Shown in pieces: positions 24,191 through 33,432 of a DNA stretch of 64,000 nucleotides. The position numbers and the translations under genes were made by a program. Source of the DNA: Paenibacillus sp. V4I7 (GTDB lineage: Bacteria > Bacillota > Bacilli > Paenibacillales > NBRC-103111); contig NZ_JAUSZD010000002.1 of the NCBI RefSeq assembly GCF_030817275.1, forward strand, positions 2,790,001-2,854,000. Reading direction: 5' to 3'. A model generated the notes under the pieces. The model worked only from the letters and a program-made list of their open reading frames with translations, was not told where the DNA came from and did not search any database. Numbering within the stretch: position 1 is the first letter of the stretch; each line of letters begins with the position of its first letter.

Positions 24191-24658
24191 CTACATAGTT
24201 GGATTTTTTAAGCCTAAATCTGTTAACACCCCTGCATTCTCGTTATCATCTTGATGTTCCACCTTGTACTCATAAACTAGATTATTCATATATTTCTCCA
24301 TGTATTTACTGGTTTTGGATGGGGAGATATTCTTTATTAGATCCATAACAACAGGTAGAAAAAATAAGTTCTTTATATTTTGTGCTAATGGCTGTACGTA
24401 CTCAGGTAAATCCTTCGAAGATAGAGCATGATAAAGGTCAACAAGCTTATTTCTGATAGATCTATCCCGTTTGGACAAATCGACCACTACTTGAAACAGT
24501 TCCTGGCTTGTAAGCGCAAAAAATAAGACGGAAGTGTAGATCCTTTCGTGATCCATCTTAATAAGTTGAGCCAGAGGTTTGTCTTTAGGGGTTAAAAAGT
24601 CCTTCCATCGATTTGCGGAAAATTGAAAGTCACTGTAGTTAATAATTTTCCCCTCCAT
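24191..24658 (-). CDS. Helical protein of unknown function
   Basis: 155 residues on the minus strand, starting MEGKIINYSDFQF. Predicted to be mostly helical and cytoplasmic, with no motif or membrane segment recognised. In-frame stops directly upstream fix ATG 24658 as the first possible start, but the ribosome binding site is poor. A short minus-strand frame ending just inside the start (…LLLLDKLIKYGGENY) might be the end of an upstream partner. Confidence 0.55.
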   Translation of the reverse strand: MEGKIINYSDFQFSANRWKDFLTPKDKPLAQLIKMDHERIYTSVLFFALTSQELFQVVVDLSKRDRSIRNKLVDLYHALSSKDLPEYVQPLAQNIKNLFFLPVVMDLIKNISPSKTSKYMEKYMNNLVYEYKVEHQDDNENAGVLTDLGLKNPTM

Positions 24659-24779
24659 ATTTTATCAGCTTATCCAGCAAAAGCAAACCATATTCAAGGG
24701 ACAGAAAACGTTGAATAGAGGACTCTAATGAAGTAGCCACACTCACACAATACTTGAGTATTTGGAAGGTGAAGAACCT

Positions 24780-25043
24780 ATGATCACGGTGCTGACCGTG
24801 ATACGAAAGAAACCGGATATTACGACCGAAGATTTTCGGCATTTCATGGAGGTTGACTGCGGGCAGACCTATGTTGGGCTTCCCGAGACGAGGGAGTACA
24901 TCCAGTACGATGAGTGGGACTCCTATACATCGGAGAAAAAGTGTCGTCATTGTATCAACTGGCAACGTATGCGAAATAAGGCCTTGTTACCAATGATTAG
25001 AGGTGAAAAAGCACAATATCACCCTTTTTCCTTTTTCAACTGA
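24780..25043 (+). pseudogene. EthD-domain protein, truncated
   Basis: GGAAGGTG precedes ATG 24780, and the product starts MITVLTVIRKKPDITTEDFRHFMEVDCG, then LPETREYIQY, like the N-terminal half of EthD-type dimeric alpha-beta barrel proteins. After about 45 residues the similarity is lost (KKCRHCINWQRM), and the frame stops at 88 residues, where a full domain would be 100 or more. It is probably a remnant of a small detoxification-type gene. Confidence 0.55.
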
Positions 25044-25046
25044 TAA

Positions 25047-25304
25047 TGGTATGGCATTGTACTTTGTTACGAAAGAGCCTTCAGAAGTAATTATTCTCGA
25101 GGGAATTATAGCTCGCTCCCTGAACTATCCGATGTTGTCGATCTTACAGTTCTCGTGAATGTATTACCCGAACTTCGCCGCAATAGGCATAATATTAGAG
25201 AGGGTACTGACGATGTGGAATGGCATCTTCGATGGGACTCGGCTGAGGATTACTATTTCTCAGTCCTTCGTCCACCAACATCGTTCGATTTTAATAGTGG
25301 GTAA
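25047..25304 (+). pseudogene. Start-less open frame, remnant of an unidentified gene
   Basis: An 85-codon frame between stops lacks any good start. It reads SSLPELSDVVDLTVLVNVLP, RNRHNIREGTDDVEWHLRWD and YYFSVLRPPTSFDFNSG, and its amino-acid mix looks like coding sequence. The identity is unknown. A terminator follows at 25347. Confidence 0.35.
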
Positions 25305-25346
25305 CTATTCGTACAAATTACGGAGAACAAAAGTTCAAAGTACAAA

Positions 25347-25382
25347 GGAGCAGTTTGCCAATTGGCAGCTGCTCCATTTTTC
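25347..25382 (+). terminator. Terminator hairpin
   Basis: GGAGCAG (25347-25353) pairs with CTGCTCC (25369-25375), with an inner TGCCAATTGGCA, followed by ATTTTT. Confidence 0.75.
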
Positions 25383-25564
25383 GTTACTCTAACTGGTTCC
25401 AAAGAAAAAGCAGATCGGAAAACCCTGAATATGGTAATATAAAAGCAAAGACATTAGAGGTGTAATATGAAGCATCAACCTCCAGATAGGGAAAGCAAAT
25501 ATGGTTACTCCGAGATATTATTATAGACTCACTAACAGATGTTTCCGGGCGAGGTGATCGAACA

Positions 25565-27226
25565 ATGTCGACATGGTGGAACCGATTCGTCCCCAAGCGG
25601 CTGGGGAACCGGTTGTTTTTGGCATTCCTGCTGCTGATTTTGCTTCCTCTGCTGTCGTTCCAGATCTACCAACACAGTCGGATCGAGTCGTTGCTGCGGC
25701 GGGAGATGAACGAGAAGAGTCTGCAGCAGGCGGAGTATATGAAGAAGATGCTCCTCGACCTGCGGCTGAACGTATTCGAGATGTATGTGCAGATGGAGCG
25801 ATCCCCGGCGATCCAAGAAGTGATTCGAAGCCCCGAGACGATGGACGACTTGACAAGGGCAGGGAATATCCAAGGCTGGCTCGAAGGGCGTTCGAAGGTT
25901 ATTGACTACACACAGTTCGTTCGGATCGTCATCGCGGACGATCATGGGAACGTGTACAAATGGAATACGGGGGCCGAGGTGGATGCGCAGAAGTTCGTCC
26001 AGCAGGAAGGCTTTGCCCTGCTTAACGAGTCGCAGAGCACATGGGTGCATCCGAATGGCAAAACGATGTATTCCATCTTGCGAGCCTCCATCGATAATAA
26101 GCCGATTGGCTGGCTGAAGCAGGAGATTGACGTCGAAGCGCTGCTTTATGAGAAATCCCGTGGTCTGTTGGTGCAGCAATTGTATTATTTGATGGACAAG
26201 CAGGGGGAGATCGTGGCCACGACCGGAAGATTAAGCGCTCTTCCTGAGGAGACGGGTTTCGTCACCCACCGGTTGGAGCTGCCAGGCACCGAGCTGGAGT
26301 TAATCAGCAAGCTACCGCTGGATCAATATTTCGGTGACCTGGAGAGCTTAAAGCACCAAGCGCTCTTTACGATTGCGATGCTTGCGGTCGTTTTCGGCGT
26401 CATTACGTATCTCACCGCTTCTGCCATTACTCGTCCTCTCAACCTGCTTCAGCGGAGGATGTCGGAGGTCGTGTCCAAGCAGTTCAACACGCATGTTCCG
26501 GCGGCTCAATACCAAGGAGAGCTGCGGGAACTGGCCGACTCCTTCAACGGAATGGTGAAGGACCTGCAGAAGGCGGTGCAGCAGCTGAAGCTTGAAGAAC
26601 GCCAGCGTGAGGCAATCCGGTTTCAGATGCTGGTGCAGCAAATGAATCCGCATTTTTTGCTCAATACGCTGAATACGATCAAATGGAATGTGACAAGCAA
26701 GAATGACATGGAGACGGCGGAAATATGCGTAGCGCTCGGACGGCTGCTTGAGGCAAGTCTGAGCGACGACGCGGATCTGATCTTCCTGAAGAACGAGCTG
26801 GAGCTGCTTCAGGCGTATGCCTATATCCAGAACTTCCGATACGATCAGCGCTTCAAGTTTACGATTGGGCATGAGGAAGAACTCGTGCATACGCTGGTTC
26901 CGAAGCTGAGCTTGCAGCCGCTCGCTGAGAATTGTATCGTGCACGGCTTGCAATTTATGAAGACCGGCGGCGAGATCACGATCCGAATCTACCGGGACTG
27001 CGCTACGCTGGTCATGGATGTTGAAGACAACGGCATCGGGCTGGAGGCCTCCGGCAAGCTGCCTCGCCTGTCCAAGCGCAAAGGGATCGGTGTGGCGAAT
27101 CTCCGGGAGCGGCTGCAGCTGCTTTATCGCGGATCGGCTTCTCTGGAGACGATCCCGCTGGAACAAGGGACCCGTGTCCGCATTCGTATGCCGTTCCTGT
27201 ATTCGAAGCCGTATTCGGAGGGGTGA
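25565..27226 (+). CDS. YesM-type sensor histidine kinase
   Basis: 553 residues. Two membrane segments (about 18-38 and 265-290) flank a roughly 230-residue extracellular sensor domain. A HAMP linker follows (AITRPLNLLQRRMSEV), then the His_kinase motif QMNPHFLLNTLNTIKWNV with phospho-accepting H363, and an HATPase with LQPLAENCIVHG, DNGIGL and GVANLRERL. GAGGTGATCG precedes ATG 25565. It overlaps the regulator gene and lies ahead of a sugar ABC operon, so it probably senses an oligosaccharide outside the cell. GC-rich compared with the preceding 25 kb. Confidence 0.93.
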   Translation: MSTWWNRFVPKRLGNRLFLAFLLLILLPLLSFQIYQHSRIESLLRREMNEKSLQQAEYMKKMLLDLRLNVFEMYVQMERSPAIQEVIRSPETMDDLTRAGNIQGWLEGRSKVIDYTQFVRIVIADDHGNVYKWNTGAEVDAQKFVQQEGFALLNESQSTWVHPNGKTMYSILRASIDNKPIGWLKQEIDVEALLYEKSRGLLVQQLYYLMDKQGEIVATTGRLSALPEETGFVTHRLELPGTELELISKLPLDQYFGDLESLKHQALFTIAMLAVVFGVITYLTASAITRPLNLLQRRMSEVVSKQFNTHVPAAQYQGELRELADSFNGMVKDLQKAVQQLKLEERQREAIRFQMLVQQMNPHFLLNTLNTIKWNVTSKNDMETAEICVALGRLLEASLSDDADLIFLKNELELLQAYAYIQNFRYDQRFKFTIGHEEELVHTLVPKLSLQPLAENCIVHGLQFMKTGGEITIRIYRDCATLVMDVEDNGIGLEASGKLPRLSKRKGIGVANLRERLQLLYRGSASLETIPLEQGTRVRIRMPFLYSKPYSEG

Positions 27227-27228
27227 AG

Positions 27229-28647
27229 ATGATGTGGAAGGTACTGATGGTGGAGGATGAACCGTTCGTTCGCAGAACTTTGATCAATCAGATCCGTTGG
27301 CGGGAGTTCGGGTTTGAGCTGGTGGGGGAGGCGGAGGACGGTAACGAGGCGATGGCTTTCATCCAGAGCAAGCAGCCGGATCTTGTTATCTCGGACATCG
27401 TCATGCCCGGCATGGATGGTCTGGAGCTCCTTCGGCAGGCGAAGTTGGTATCTGATGCGAAGTTCGTCATGCTCACGTGCGTGAACGAGTTCGAATATGC
27501 GCGGCAGGCGCTGGAATTCGGCGCTTCCGGGTATTTGTTGAAGCTGTCCGCCGATGAGCAGGCGCTGGGACAGATGCTGGAGAAGATCGAACGCGAGCTC
27601 CGGCAGGAATCGGAACGCAAGCGGCGGCATCTGCATGTGCAGCTGAACTCCTACACAGAGAAGCTGTGGTCGTATATCGAAGATTTGGTCGAAGAACGCA
27701 TGCTAGCGCCGCCTGTCGTTCCTGGCGAGCTTCCACAGTTCGCGGCGGTCCTGTCTGTGCTCGGCGATCAGGTGGAGACCCCGGAGGCGTTCGTATCGGC
27801 AGACGTCGATTGGCTGAAGATTTCGTCGTGCGGACATACGAGCTTGATCGGCTGGTCGGACGATGCGGACGCTCTGTCTCCGGTCGGGCTCGATCCTCGG
27901 TACCGGCAGCCGGTGTTCCCGGCGGAAGGGCTGCACGAAGCGTGGCTGCATTGCCTGTACGCGCTGAATGCGGAATGGTACGGCAGGACGGATGAACGAG
28001 CGGATCGCACCGAAGGAGAGGCTCGCTATCCGTGGCGAACGGAAAGCGAGTTGAATCGCGCACTTGAGCTGACGGAATGGGATCGGGGACGCGCCCTGCT
28101 TAAAGAGCTATGGCGACAATTGGAGGTGAACGACGTTCTGTTCGTCCATGTCGTCCAAGCCGCGGAACGCCTGGACCGCAAGTTCGCACGCATGCTGGGC
28201 CGGCCGGCGTTGATGGAGTCGCACTCGATTCTGAGTATTCCCCGCCACGGGGAGCTGCTTGTTCGGCTGCATCACAAGCTGGACAACGACATCCATACGG
28301 CGGTGCTGCGGCAGGAAGCTGTGACGGACCGGGACGACATCAACACGATCATCGCATACATTCACCGGAATCTCCGCGAGAACATTACGCTGAAGTCGAT
28401 GGCTAAGCTGGTCAATATCGATGAGAATTATTTGAGTGCGCTATTTCCTAAGAAGACGGGCGAAACGCTCATCAACTATGTGCAAAAGAGCCGTGTGGAG
28501 AAGGCGAAGAAGCTTCTGCTGGAGACGGACCTGAGCCTGACGGATATTTATGAGCAGGTCGGCTTTGTTAACGAGAACTATTTCTTTCGCATCTTCAAGC
28601 GGTGGACCGGCGAGACGCCGGGTAAGTTCCGCAAGCGGGACAAGTAG
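27229..28647 (+). CDS. YesN-type response regulator with AraC DNA-binding domain
   Basis: 472 residues from ATG 27229; GGAGGGG (27217-27223) lies in the end of the kinase gene, so the two are coupled. The receiver domain has the acidic pair in MVEDEP and phospho-acceptor D56 in VISDIVMPGMDG. A central linker of about 230 residues follows. The C-terminus is a double AraC helix-turn-helix (LKSMAKLVNIDENYLSALFPK, then LSLTDIYEQVGFVNENYFFRIFKR). It should activate the ABC genes that begin 376 bases downstream. Confidence 0.92.
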   Translation: MMWKVLMVEDEPFVRRTLINQIRWREFGFELVGEAEDGNEAMAFIQSKQPDLVISDIVMPGMDGLELLRQAKLVSDAKFVMLTCVNEFEYARQALEFGASGYLLKLSADEQALGQMLEKIERELRQESERKRRHLHVQLNSYTEKLWSYIEDLVEERMLAPPVVPGELPQFAAVLSVLGDQVETPEAFVSADVDWLKISSCGHTSLIGWSDDADALSPVGLDPRYRQPVFPAEGLHEAWLHCLYALNAEWYGRTDERADRTEGEARYPWRTESELNRALELTEWDRGRALLKELWRQLEVNDVLFVHVVQAAERLDRKFARMLGRPALMESHSILSIPRHGELLVRLHHKLDNDIHTAVLRQEAVTDRDDINTIIAYIHRNLRENITLKSMAKLVNIDENYLSALFPKKTGETLINYVQKSRVEKAKKLLLETDLSLTDIYEQVGFVNENYFFRIFKRWTGETPGKFRKRDK

Positions 28648-28663
28648 TAGTCGAAAGTTCGGG

Positions 28664-28937
28664 TTAAACGTACTGTAACTGCGCCGGGTGAAATTGGCCG
28701 ATGATTGACTTCAGGATCTTACCTATCTTACTCGGGTGCAGGGAGCGTGCTTCCTGCACTTTTACATTGTCTTGCCAGGAAAATATAAGTCGCACTTTTC
28801 TGTGGATAAGTACATCCGCTAACATGGCGGGAATATAGCGGATGGCGATGATGTGGCCAACCACACCATATCGATTAGGATATTTCTCCTTATGCAGAAA
28901 CTCAAAATCGTTCAGTTTTTTTGCGAAACCTCTTCAT
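28664..28937 (-). pseudogene. Possible frameshifted small gene on the minus strand
   Basis: From ATG 28937 the minus strand reads MKRFRKK. After a seven-base A run (T on the plus strand, 28916-28922), a shift of one base continues LNDFEFLHKEKYPNRYGVVG, then IRYIPAMLADVLIHRKVRL and HPSKIGKILKSIIG to the stop at 28664. The composition looks protein-like but no family is recognised and no ribosome binding site is seen. It may be chance. Confidence 0.3.
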
Positions 28938-29022
28938 TATCCGACAGCCTTAGTCTTGGTATAGTGGAAACAAGAAGGCTGAAACATCCTAGCGAGTGAA
29001 CTGGAAGAGGAAGGTGATCGGA

Positions 29023-29991
29023 ATGAGAGAACAGAAAGCTGCAGCTTCGGGGGGACTTGCGGCAAACAGGTGCCGGACGGGGGCTTCCAGCTTATGGAAA
29101 GACATTTGGTCGATGAAAATGCTGTACATCATGATGCTGCCTGGACTTGCCTTCTACGCCGTGTACAAATATTATCCGATGTACGGCATTTTGATCGCGT
29201 TCAAAGATTACAACTTCGGGGCAGGGCTCCTGGGAAGCTCTTGGGCGGATCCATGGTACAAATATTTTCAGCAGTTTGTCGAATCCCCCTACTTTACCCA
29301 GTTGATGACCAACACCTTCGTCATCAGCTTGTACAAGATCGTTTTCGGCACGATTCCGCCGATCATCATGGCGCTTTTGCTGTACGAATGCCGCTTCAAG
29401 CGGTTCAAGAGCTTCATTCAGACGTTAAGCTACATGCCGCATTTTCTATCCTGGGTCATTATATATGGGATTGCGCTGGCATTCTTCTCCGAAACATCCG
29501 GTATCGTAAACAAGTGGATCAAGGAAGCCGGGATGAACTCGATCCCCTTCCTGACTTCGACGGAATGGTTCCGTGCGGTACTGATCGGCAGCGATATCTG
29601 GAAAGATATCGGCTGGGGAGCGATCATCTATCTGGCAGCTATGTCATCGATTGATGCAACGTTGTTCGAGGCCGCCAAGGTAGACGGCGCAGGCCGGTTC
29701 CGGGTCATCTGGCATATCACCTTGCCGGGCATTCGCAGCGTCATTATCCTGCTGCTCATTCTGAAGCTGGGCCATATTCTTGATGCAGGCTTCGAGCAGA
29801 TCTACATCATGTACAGTGTGAAGGTGTATCCGGTCGCCGATATTATTGATACGTGGGTATTCCGGACCGGTCTGGAGCAGATGAATTTCAGTCTCGCATC
29901 GGCAGTCGGTCTGTTCAAATCGCTGATCGGACTCGTGCTGGTGATCGGCTCCAACCAACTTGCCAAGAAGTGGGGAGAGAACATATGGTAA
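29023..29991 (+). CDS. Sugar ABC transporter permease, LplB type
   Basis: 322 residues from ATG 29023, chosen because AGGAAGGTGAT lies directly ahead; an in-frame GTG at 28996 is less well placed. Six membrane segments and the permease loop EAAKVDGAGRFRVIWHITLPGI (EAA motif) define a CUT1-type inner-membrane permease. LLYECRFKRFKSFIQTLSYMPHFLSW is typical of the LplB/YtcP group. It pairs with the next gene, whose start overlaps its stop. No ATPase gene is present, as usual for systems sharing a common MsmX-like ATPase. Confidence 0.93.
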   Translation: MREQKAAASGGLAANRCRTGASSLWKDIWSMKMLYIMMLPGLAFYAVYKYYPMYGILIAFKDYNFGAGLLGSSWADPWYKYFQQFVESPYFTQLMTNTFVISLYKIVFGTIPPIIMALLLYECRFKRFKSFIQTLSYMPHFLSWVIIYGIALAFFSETSGIVNKWIKEAGMNSIPFLTSTEWFRAVLIGSDIWKDIGWGAIIYLAAMSSIDATLFEAAKVDGAGRFRVIWHITLPGIRSVIILLLILKLGHILDAGFEQIYIMYSVKVYPVADIIDTWVFRTGLEQMNFSLASAVGLFKSLIGLVLVIGSNQLAKKWGENIW

Positions 29992-30845
29992 GAAGCCGTC
30001 AGGACGTCATCTTCGAGATGGTCATCATTACCCTGCTGGCGATTGTGGGCGCCGCCGCAGTGTTCCCTCTGCTGTTCGTGCTCAGCATGTCACTGACGCC
30101 ATACGAAGTTGTGATTAAGAACGGGGGCTTCGTGCTGCTGCCGAAGGAGATTACGTTATTCGCTTACGATTATTTGTTCAGCAAGCCTGCGATGCCGAAG
30201 GCGTTCATGGTTAACGTTATGATTACCGTCCTTGGCACGCTGGTCAATATGATTCTGACCGTACTTCTCGCGTATCCGCTCAGCAGGCGGAACCTGCGGG
30301 GACGAAGCTTATTCCTGTTCCTAATCGTATTTACGATGATGTTCAATGGAGGCTTGATCCCGACCTACTTCGCGGTTCAGTCGACCGGCCTTCTCGATAC
30401 GATCTGGGCGATGATTCTCCCTTCTGCGGTCTGGACGTTTAATCTGCTCATCATCAAGACGTTCATGGAGGGGCTGCCTCAGGAGTTGTTTGAATCTGCA
30501 AGGATTGACGGTGCCGGTGAATGGCGGGTCTTACTGCAGATTGCCGTGCCGCTGTCGATTCCGGCCATGCTTACCGTTGGCTTGTTCTATGTGGTTGGGC
30601 ATTGGAACGAGTTCTTTCAAGCTATCATGTATGTTCAGGACCGGGACCTTCAGCCGCTGCAGGTCATCGTCCGGGAAATTCTGCAGGCTACGCAGAACGA
30701 GAATATCAATGCGGAAGAGACGCTTCCGACACCGACGCTGCAGATGGCAGCGGTCGTTATGGCTAGTGCCCCTGTCATCGTGGTCTACCCGCTCATCCAG
30801 AAACACTTCACGAAGGGTATGCTGATTGGTGCGATTAAAGGTTGA
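29985..30845 (+). CDS. Sugar ABC transporter permease, YtcP/LplC type
   Basis: 286 residues from ATG 29985, which overlaps the stop of the first permease; GGGGAGAGAAC is the ribosome binding site. Earlier in-frame starts lie inside the upstream gene. The EAA motif is ESARIDGAGEWRVLLQIAVPLSIP, and GHWNEFFQAIMYVQDRDLQPLQ and the terminal KGMLIGAIKG are typical of the carbohydrate CUT1 family. Together with the LplB-type partner it forms the membrane channel. Confidence 0.93.
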   Translation: MVRSRQDVIFEMVIITLLAIVGAAAVFPLLFVLSMSLTPYEVVIKNGGFVLLPKEITLFAYDYLFSKPAMPKAFMVNVMITVLGTLVNMILTVLLAYPLSRRNLRGRSLFLFLIVFTMMFNGGLIPTYFAVQSTGLLDTIWAMILPSAVWTFNLLIIKTFMEGLPQELFESARIDGAGEWRVLLQIAVPLSIPAMLTVGLFYVVGHWNEFFQAIMYVQDRDLQPLQVIVREILQATQNENINAEETLPTPTLQMAAVVMASAPVIVVYPLIQKHFTKGMLIGAIKG

Positions 30846-30935
30846 TCTGACGCAGGCTTGTCCAGTTCTTTGCTCCAGCCTGCTGATTTCAACATATAGG
30901 CATTCTACTATTTATTCGAAAAGAGGGATCTGTAC

Positions 30936-32468
30936 ATGCAGAAGAAAAAGTGGATGCAAACTGCTCTTACCGTATCGTTCGTCAGCGCCATCGTGCTGGC
31001 CGGCTGCGGCGGAGGCGGAGAAAAGGGAAATACGGCCTCACCGGCCGCAGGAGACTCGTCCTCCCCGCAGGCAGCGAAGTCGTCTGCCAAGTTTACGATC
31101 GAAATGCTGAAAGAAGGCGGTTCCTCGTCTATCCCGGCCGACAACTTTGTCAAGAAGCAGATCGACAGCAAGCTGAACGTTGATTTCAAGCTGAATCTGA
31201 TCGCGAACGGGCCGGACATGGATAATAAGCTGAACGTGCTGGCAGCGTCGAACAATCTGCCTGATCTGATGGAGATTAAAAACAAAGCACTGTACCAGCA
31301 GCTCGCGAAGAACGGCCTGCTTCTGGACCTGGACAGCTACATGGGACAGCTGAGTGGCGTGAAGAAGCTAATCGGGGACGACGGCTTTACCAAGGCGAAG
31401 GTGAACGGAAAGACGTACGGTTTCTCCAGAACGCCGAGTTTTGTTCCTTATTCGTACTGGATACGCAAGGACTGGCTCGACAAGCTCGGGATGAAGATGC
31501 CAACGACGATGGATGAGCTGTACGAGACTGCGAAAGCGTTTGCAGAGAAAGATCCGGACGGAAACGGCAAGAAAGATACGTTCGGCCTGGTCGGCGATTT
31601 TGCCACTGTCATGTCGCCGTTGTACGGCTATTACGGTGTCGGCCTGCCGGGGGCTTTCTACAACAAAGGCGACAAGATGATTAACAGTTTGTATGACCCG
31701 GACATGAAAAAAGCGCTGGAGACGATTAGCAAGTTCGTCTCGACGCCGGGCGTGTTCGAGCCGGAATTTTCGAGCGCGAAAGTGACAACTGCACAAGACA
31801 AGGCATTCAAGGGTCAGGCCGGTATCTTCTTCGATCAATGGGCCAGCATTATGAAGGATGATCAGGTGAAAACCTGGAAGACGGCGAATCAGAATGCGGA
31901 CTGGGTCGTACTTCCGCCGCTGCAAGGCGCTCAGGCAGTTCGCACTGCCAATATCGGGCCGAACGGTTACATCGCGATCCCGAAGAGCCTGGAGAAGGAC
32001 AAAGACAAGTTGAACCGGATCTTAGAGCTGCTGAACTATGTATCCGAAGGCGAAGGATTGAACCTGGTGCAATATGGGGTGCAGGACGTGCATTACAAGC
32101 TCGATGGCAGCAAAGTCAAGCTGACCGAGAAGGCTAGCGAAGCCAACTACACGTGGCTGTATCAGATTACGGGGCGTCCGGAGATGGAGTATTTGTCGAC
32201 GAAGTTTCCGAATCAGGCGAGATACATCCAGGAGACAGCGAAGTTCCCGGAGATCAAGAACTACGGCCCGAACGTCGATACGCCGGATGGTTACAACGCG
32301 GCAGACGTTAATCGTTATGTGCAGGAGGAGTTGTTGAAGTTCTATGTTGGTAAAACGCCAACCGCCGACTACGACAAGTTCCTGAACACACTGGAGACGA
32401 AGTTCAACTACAAGAAGCTTCTGGAGCAAGGCGATAAGCAATTGAAGGAGCTTGGTTACGCGAAGTAA
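30936..32468 (+). CDS. Sugar ABC transporter solute-binding lipoprotein
   Basis: 510 residues. The signal peptide ends in the lipobox LAGC (Cys at about residue 24) and is followed by a Gly/Ser/Ala-rich linker, so the protein is anchored on the outside of the membrane. The mature part is the large LipO/YtcQ-like class, with KPDGNGKKDTFGLVGD-like EF-loop residues (DPDGNGKKDTFG), which may bind calcium. It is the third gene of the operon regulated by the YesM/YesN-type pair. The terminator follows at 32481. The ligand is probably an oligosaccharide. Confidence 0.92.
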   Translation: MQKKKWMQTALTVSFVSAIVLAGCGGGGEKGNTASPAAGDSSSPQAAKSSAKFTIEMLKEGGSSSIPADNFVKKQIDSKLNVDFKLNLIANGPDMDNKLNVLAASNNLPDLMEIKNKALYQQLAKNGLLLDLDSYMGQLSGVKKLIGDDGFTKAKVNGKTYGFSRTPSFVPYSYWIRKDWLDKLGMKMPTTMDELYETAKAFAEKDPDGNGKKDTFGLVGDFATVMSPLYGYYGVGLPGAFYNKGDKMINSLYDPDMKKALETISKFVSTPGVFEPEFSSAKVTTAQDKAFKGQAGIFFDQWASIMKDDQVKTWKTANQNADWVVLPPLQGAQAVRTANIGPNGYIAIPKSLEKDKDKLNRILELLNYVSEGEGLNLVQYGVQDVHYKLDGSKVKLTEKASEANYTWLYQITGRPEMEYLSTKFPNQARYIQETAKFPEIKNYGPNVDTPDGYNAADVNRYVQEELLKFYVGKTPTADYDKFLNTLETKFNYKKLLEQGDKQLKELGYAK

Positions 32469-32480
32469 CCAGTTCAAGGG

Positions 32481-32516
32481 AACCCTTCCATCGCAAGCTG
32501 ATGGGAGGGTTTCTTT
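32481..32516 (+). terminator. Terminator of the LplB-type operon
   Basis: AACCCTTCCATC (32481-32492) pairs with GATGGGAGGGTT (32500-32511) with one mismatch, followed by TCTTTC. Confidence 0.8.
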
Positions 32517-32597
32517 CGTCATTGGGGTTATTGGTATATGTGGTTGCTCTTCGAATAAATCTTTAGGATTTATGTAAAAACAATTGGAGGTATTGCT

Positions 32598-32972
32598 ATG
32601 GAAGAAATGAAAATAAAAGGACTCACCATGGTATTACTTGTCAGTAATTTAGAAGATTCAATTGAATAGTATAAGAAACTTGGATTCAAGTATGAACGAA
32701 TTAGTGGATCTGATGTACAACATGTCCATATGAGTAGAGACGCGGTTACTTTCATTTTACATCCTGCGAAGAATAAAAGTGATGTTAAGCCCTTTTCCTC
32801 GGTCGAGGGTGGATTATATTTTGACGCTTTTTGTTATATAGATGTAAGACGAATTCTTGAGGAGTTTAAAACAAAAGGAATAGAGATTGTTAAAGGACCT
32901 GATTTAAATGACTTTTTTAGTGAATTTACGATTAAAGATCCAGATGGATATAGAATTTCATTCGGTGGATAG
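32598..32972 (+). pseudogene. VOC family protein interrupted by an in-frame stop
   Basis: ATG 32598 behind TTGGAGG opens MKIKGLTMVLLVSNLEDSIE, then TAG, then YKKLGFKYERISG, HVHMSRDAVTFILHP and TIKDPDGYRISFGG. The stop stands where VOC proteins normally have tryptophan (SIEWYKKLGF), so a single G-to-A change (TGG to TAG) explains it. The rest of the 124-codon frame is intact, so inactivation is recent or the base is an error. Confidence 0.8.
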
Positions 32973-32995
32973 ACTCTGACAATCAATACCTTCGT

Positions 32996-33075
32996 TACGC
33001 TAACGAGGAACGATAGTGGAGGAGCTTGTCGCGATGTAGCTCCTCTTTTTTCATTGAAGTAACAGGCAGATTAAC
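32996..33075. repeat. Family A repeat with internal terminator
   Basis: ACGCTAACGAGGAACGATAG opens it and GTAACAGGCAGATTAACG closes it. The centre is GAGGAGCT (33019-33026) / AGCTCCTC (33038-33045) plus six T, so the hairpin sequence differs from other copies while the ends are kept. Confidence 0.6.
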
Positions 33076-33102
33076 GTGATTGAATTATTGGAGGAATATT
33101 CG

Positions 33103-33405
33103 ATGTCTCCCCTCACGAAGCATTATGGAGCAATGTGGATTGTATTTGTTATCTTGGTATTCGTCGGAGCATTGGGATTAGAAATTATGGAAGGGCTGAA
33201 AATCACGACTACGGAATATTACAGACTTACAAATTTAGGAAACATGTATTTAGTTATAATTCTCTTTTTGATCTGCTTTCCATCTTCAGTGCTGTACTTT
33301 GTGGCGGTACTTCCTTTATCTGTCCTCTGTGGTGAAGCTTATTTCGTTGCGGCTAGCCTTACGGGTGCAGGTGGTCTTAGTCTGTATTCTCACGAAAGAA
33401 CTTGA
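33103..33405 (+). CDS. Small membrane protein of unknown function
   Basis: 100 residues from ATG 33103, preceded by TTGGAGGAATATTCG; an in-frame GTG at 33076 has no ribosome binding site. Two or three membrane segments (WIVFVILVFVGALGLEIM and MYLVIILFLICFPSSVLYF) are visible. The last 20 residues (TGAGGLSLYSHERT) look unlike the rest and may follow a frameshift. No family was recognised. Confidence 0.55.
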   Translation: MSPLTKHYGAMWIVFVILVFVGALGLEIMEGLKITTTEYYRLTNLGNMYLVIILFLICFPSSVLYFVAVLPLSVLCGEAYFVAASLTGAGGLSLYSHERT

Positions 33406-33432
33406 AGAGTTATGTCAGGCATTTGAAATGCG

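Noticed and set aside
24639..24965. Minus-strand frame overlapping the EthD-like start
   Set aside because: Its first two thirds are antisense to the EthD-like sequence; only the last about 33 residues look protein-like and they lack a start signal.
25532..26179. Long minus-strand frame opposite the sensor kinase
   Set aside because: Its composition (runs of H, Q, R and P) is that of the antisense of a GC-rich gene; the plus strand holds a complete YesM-type kinase.
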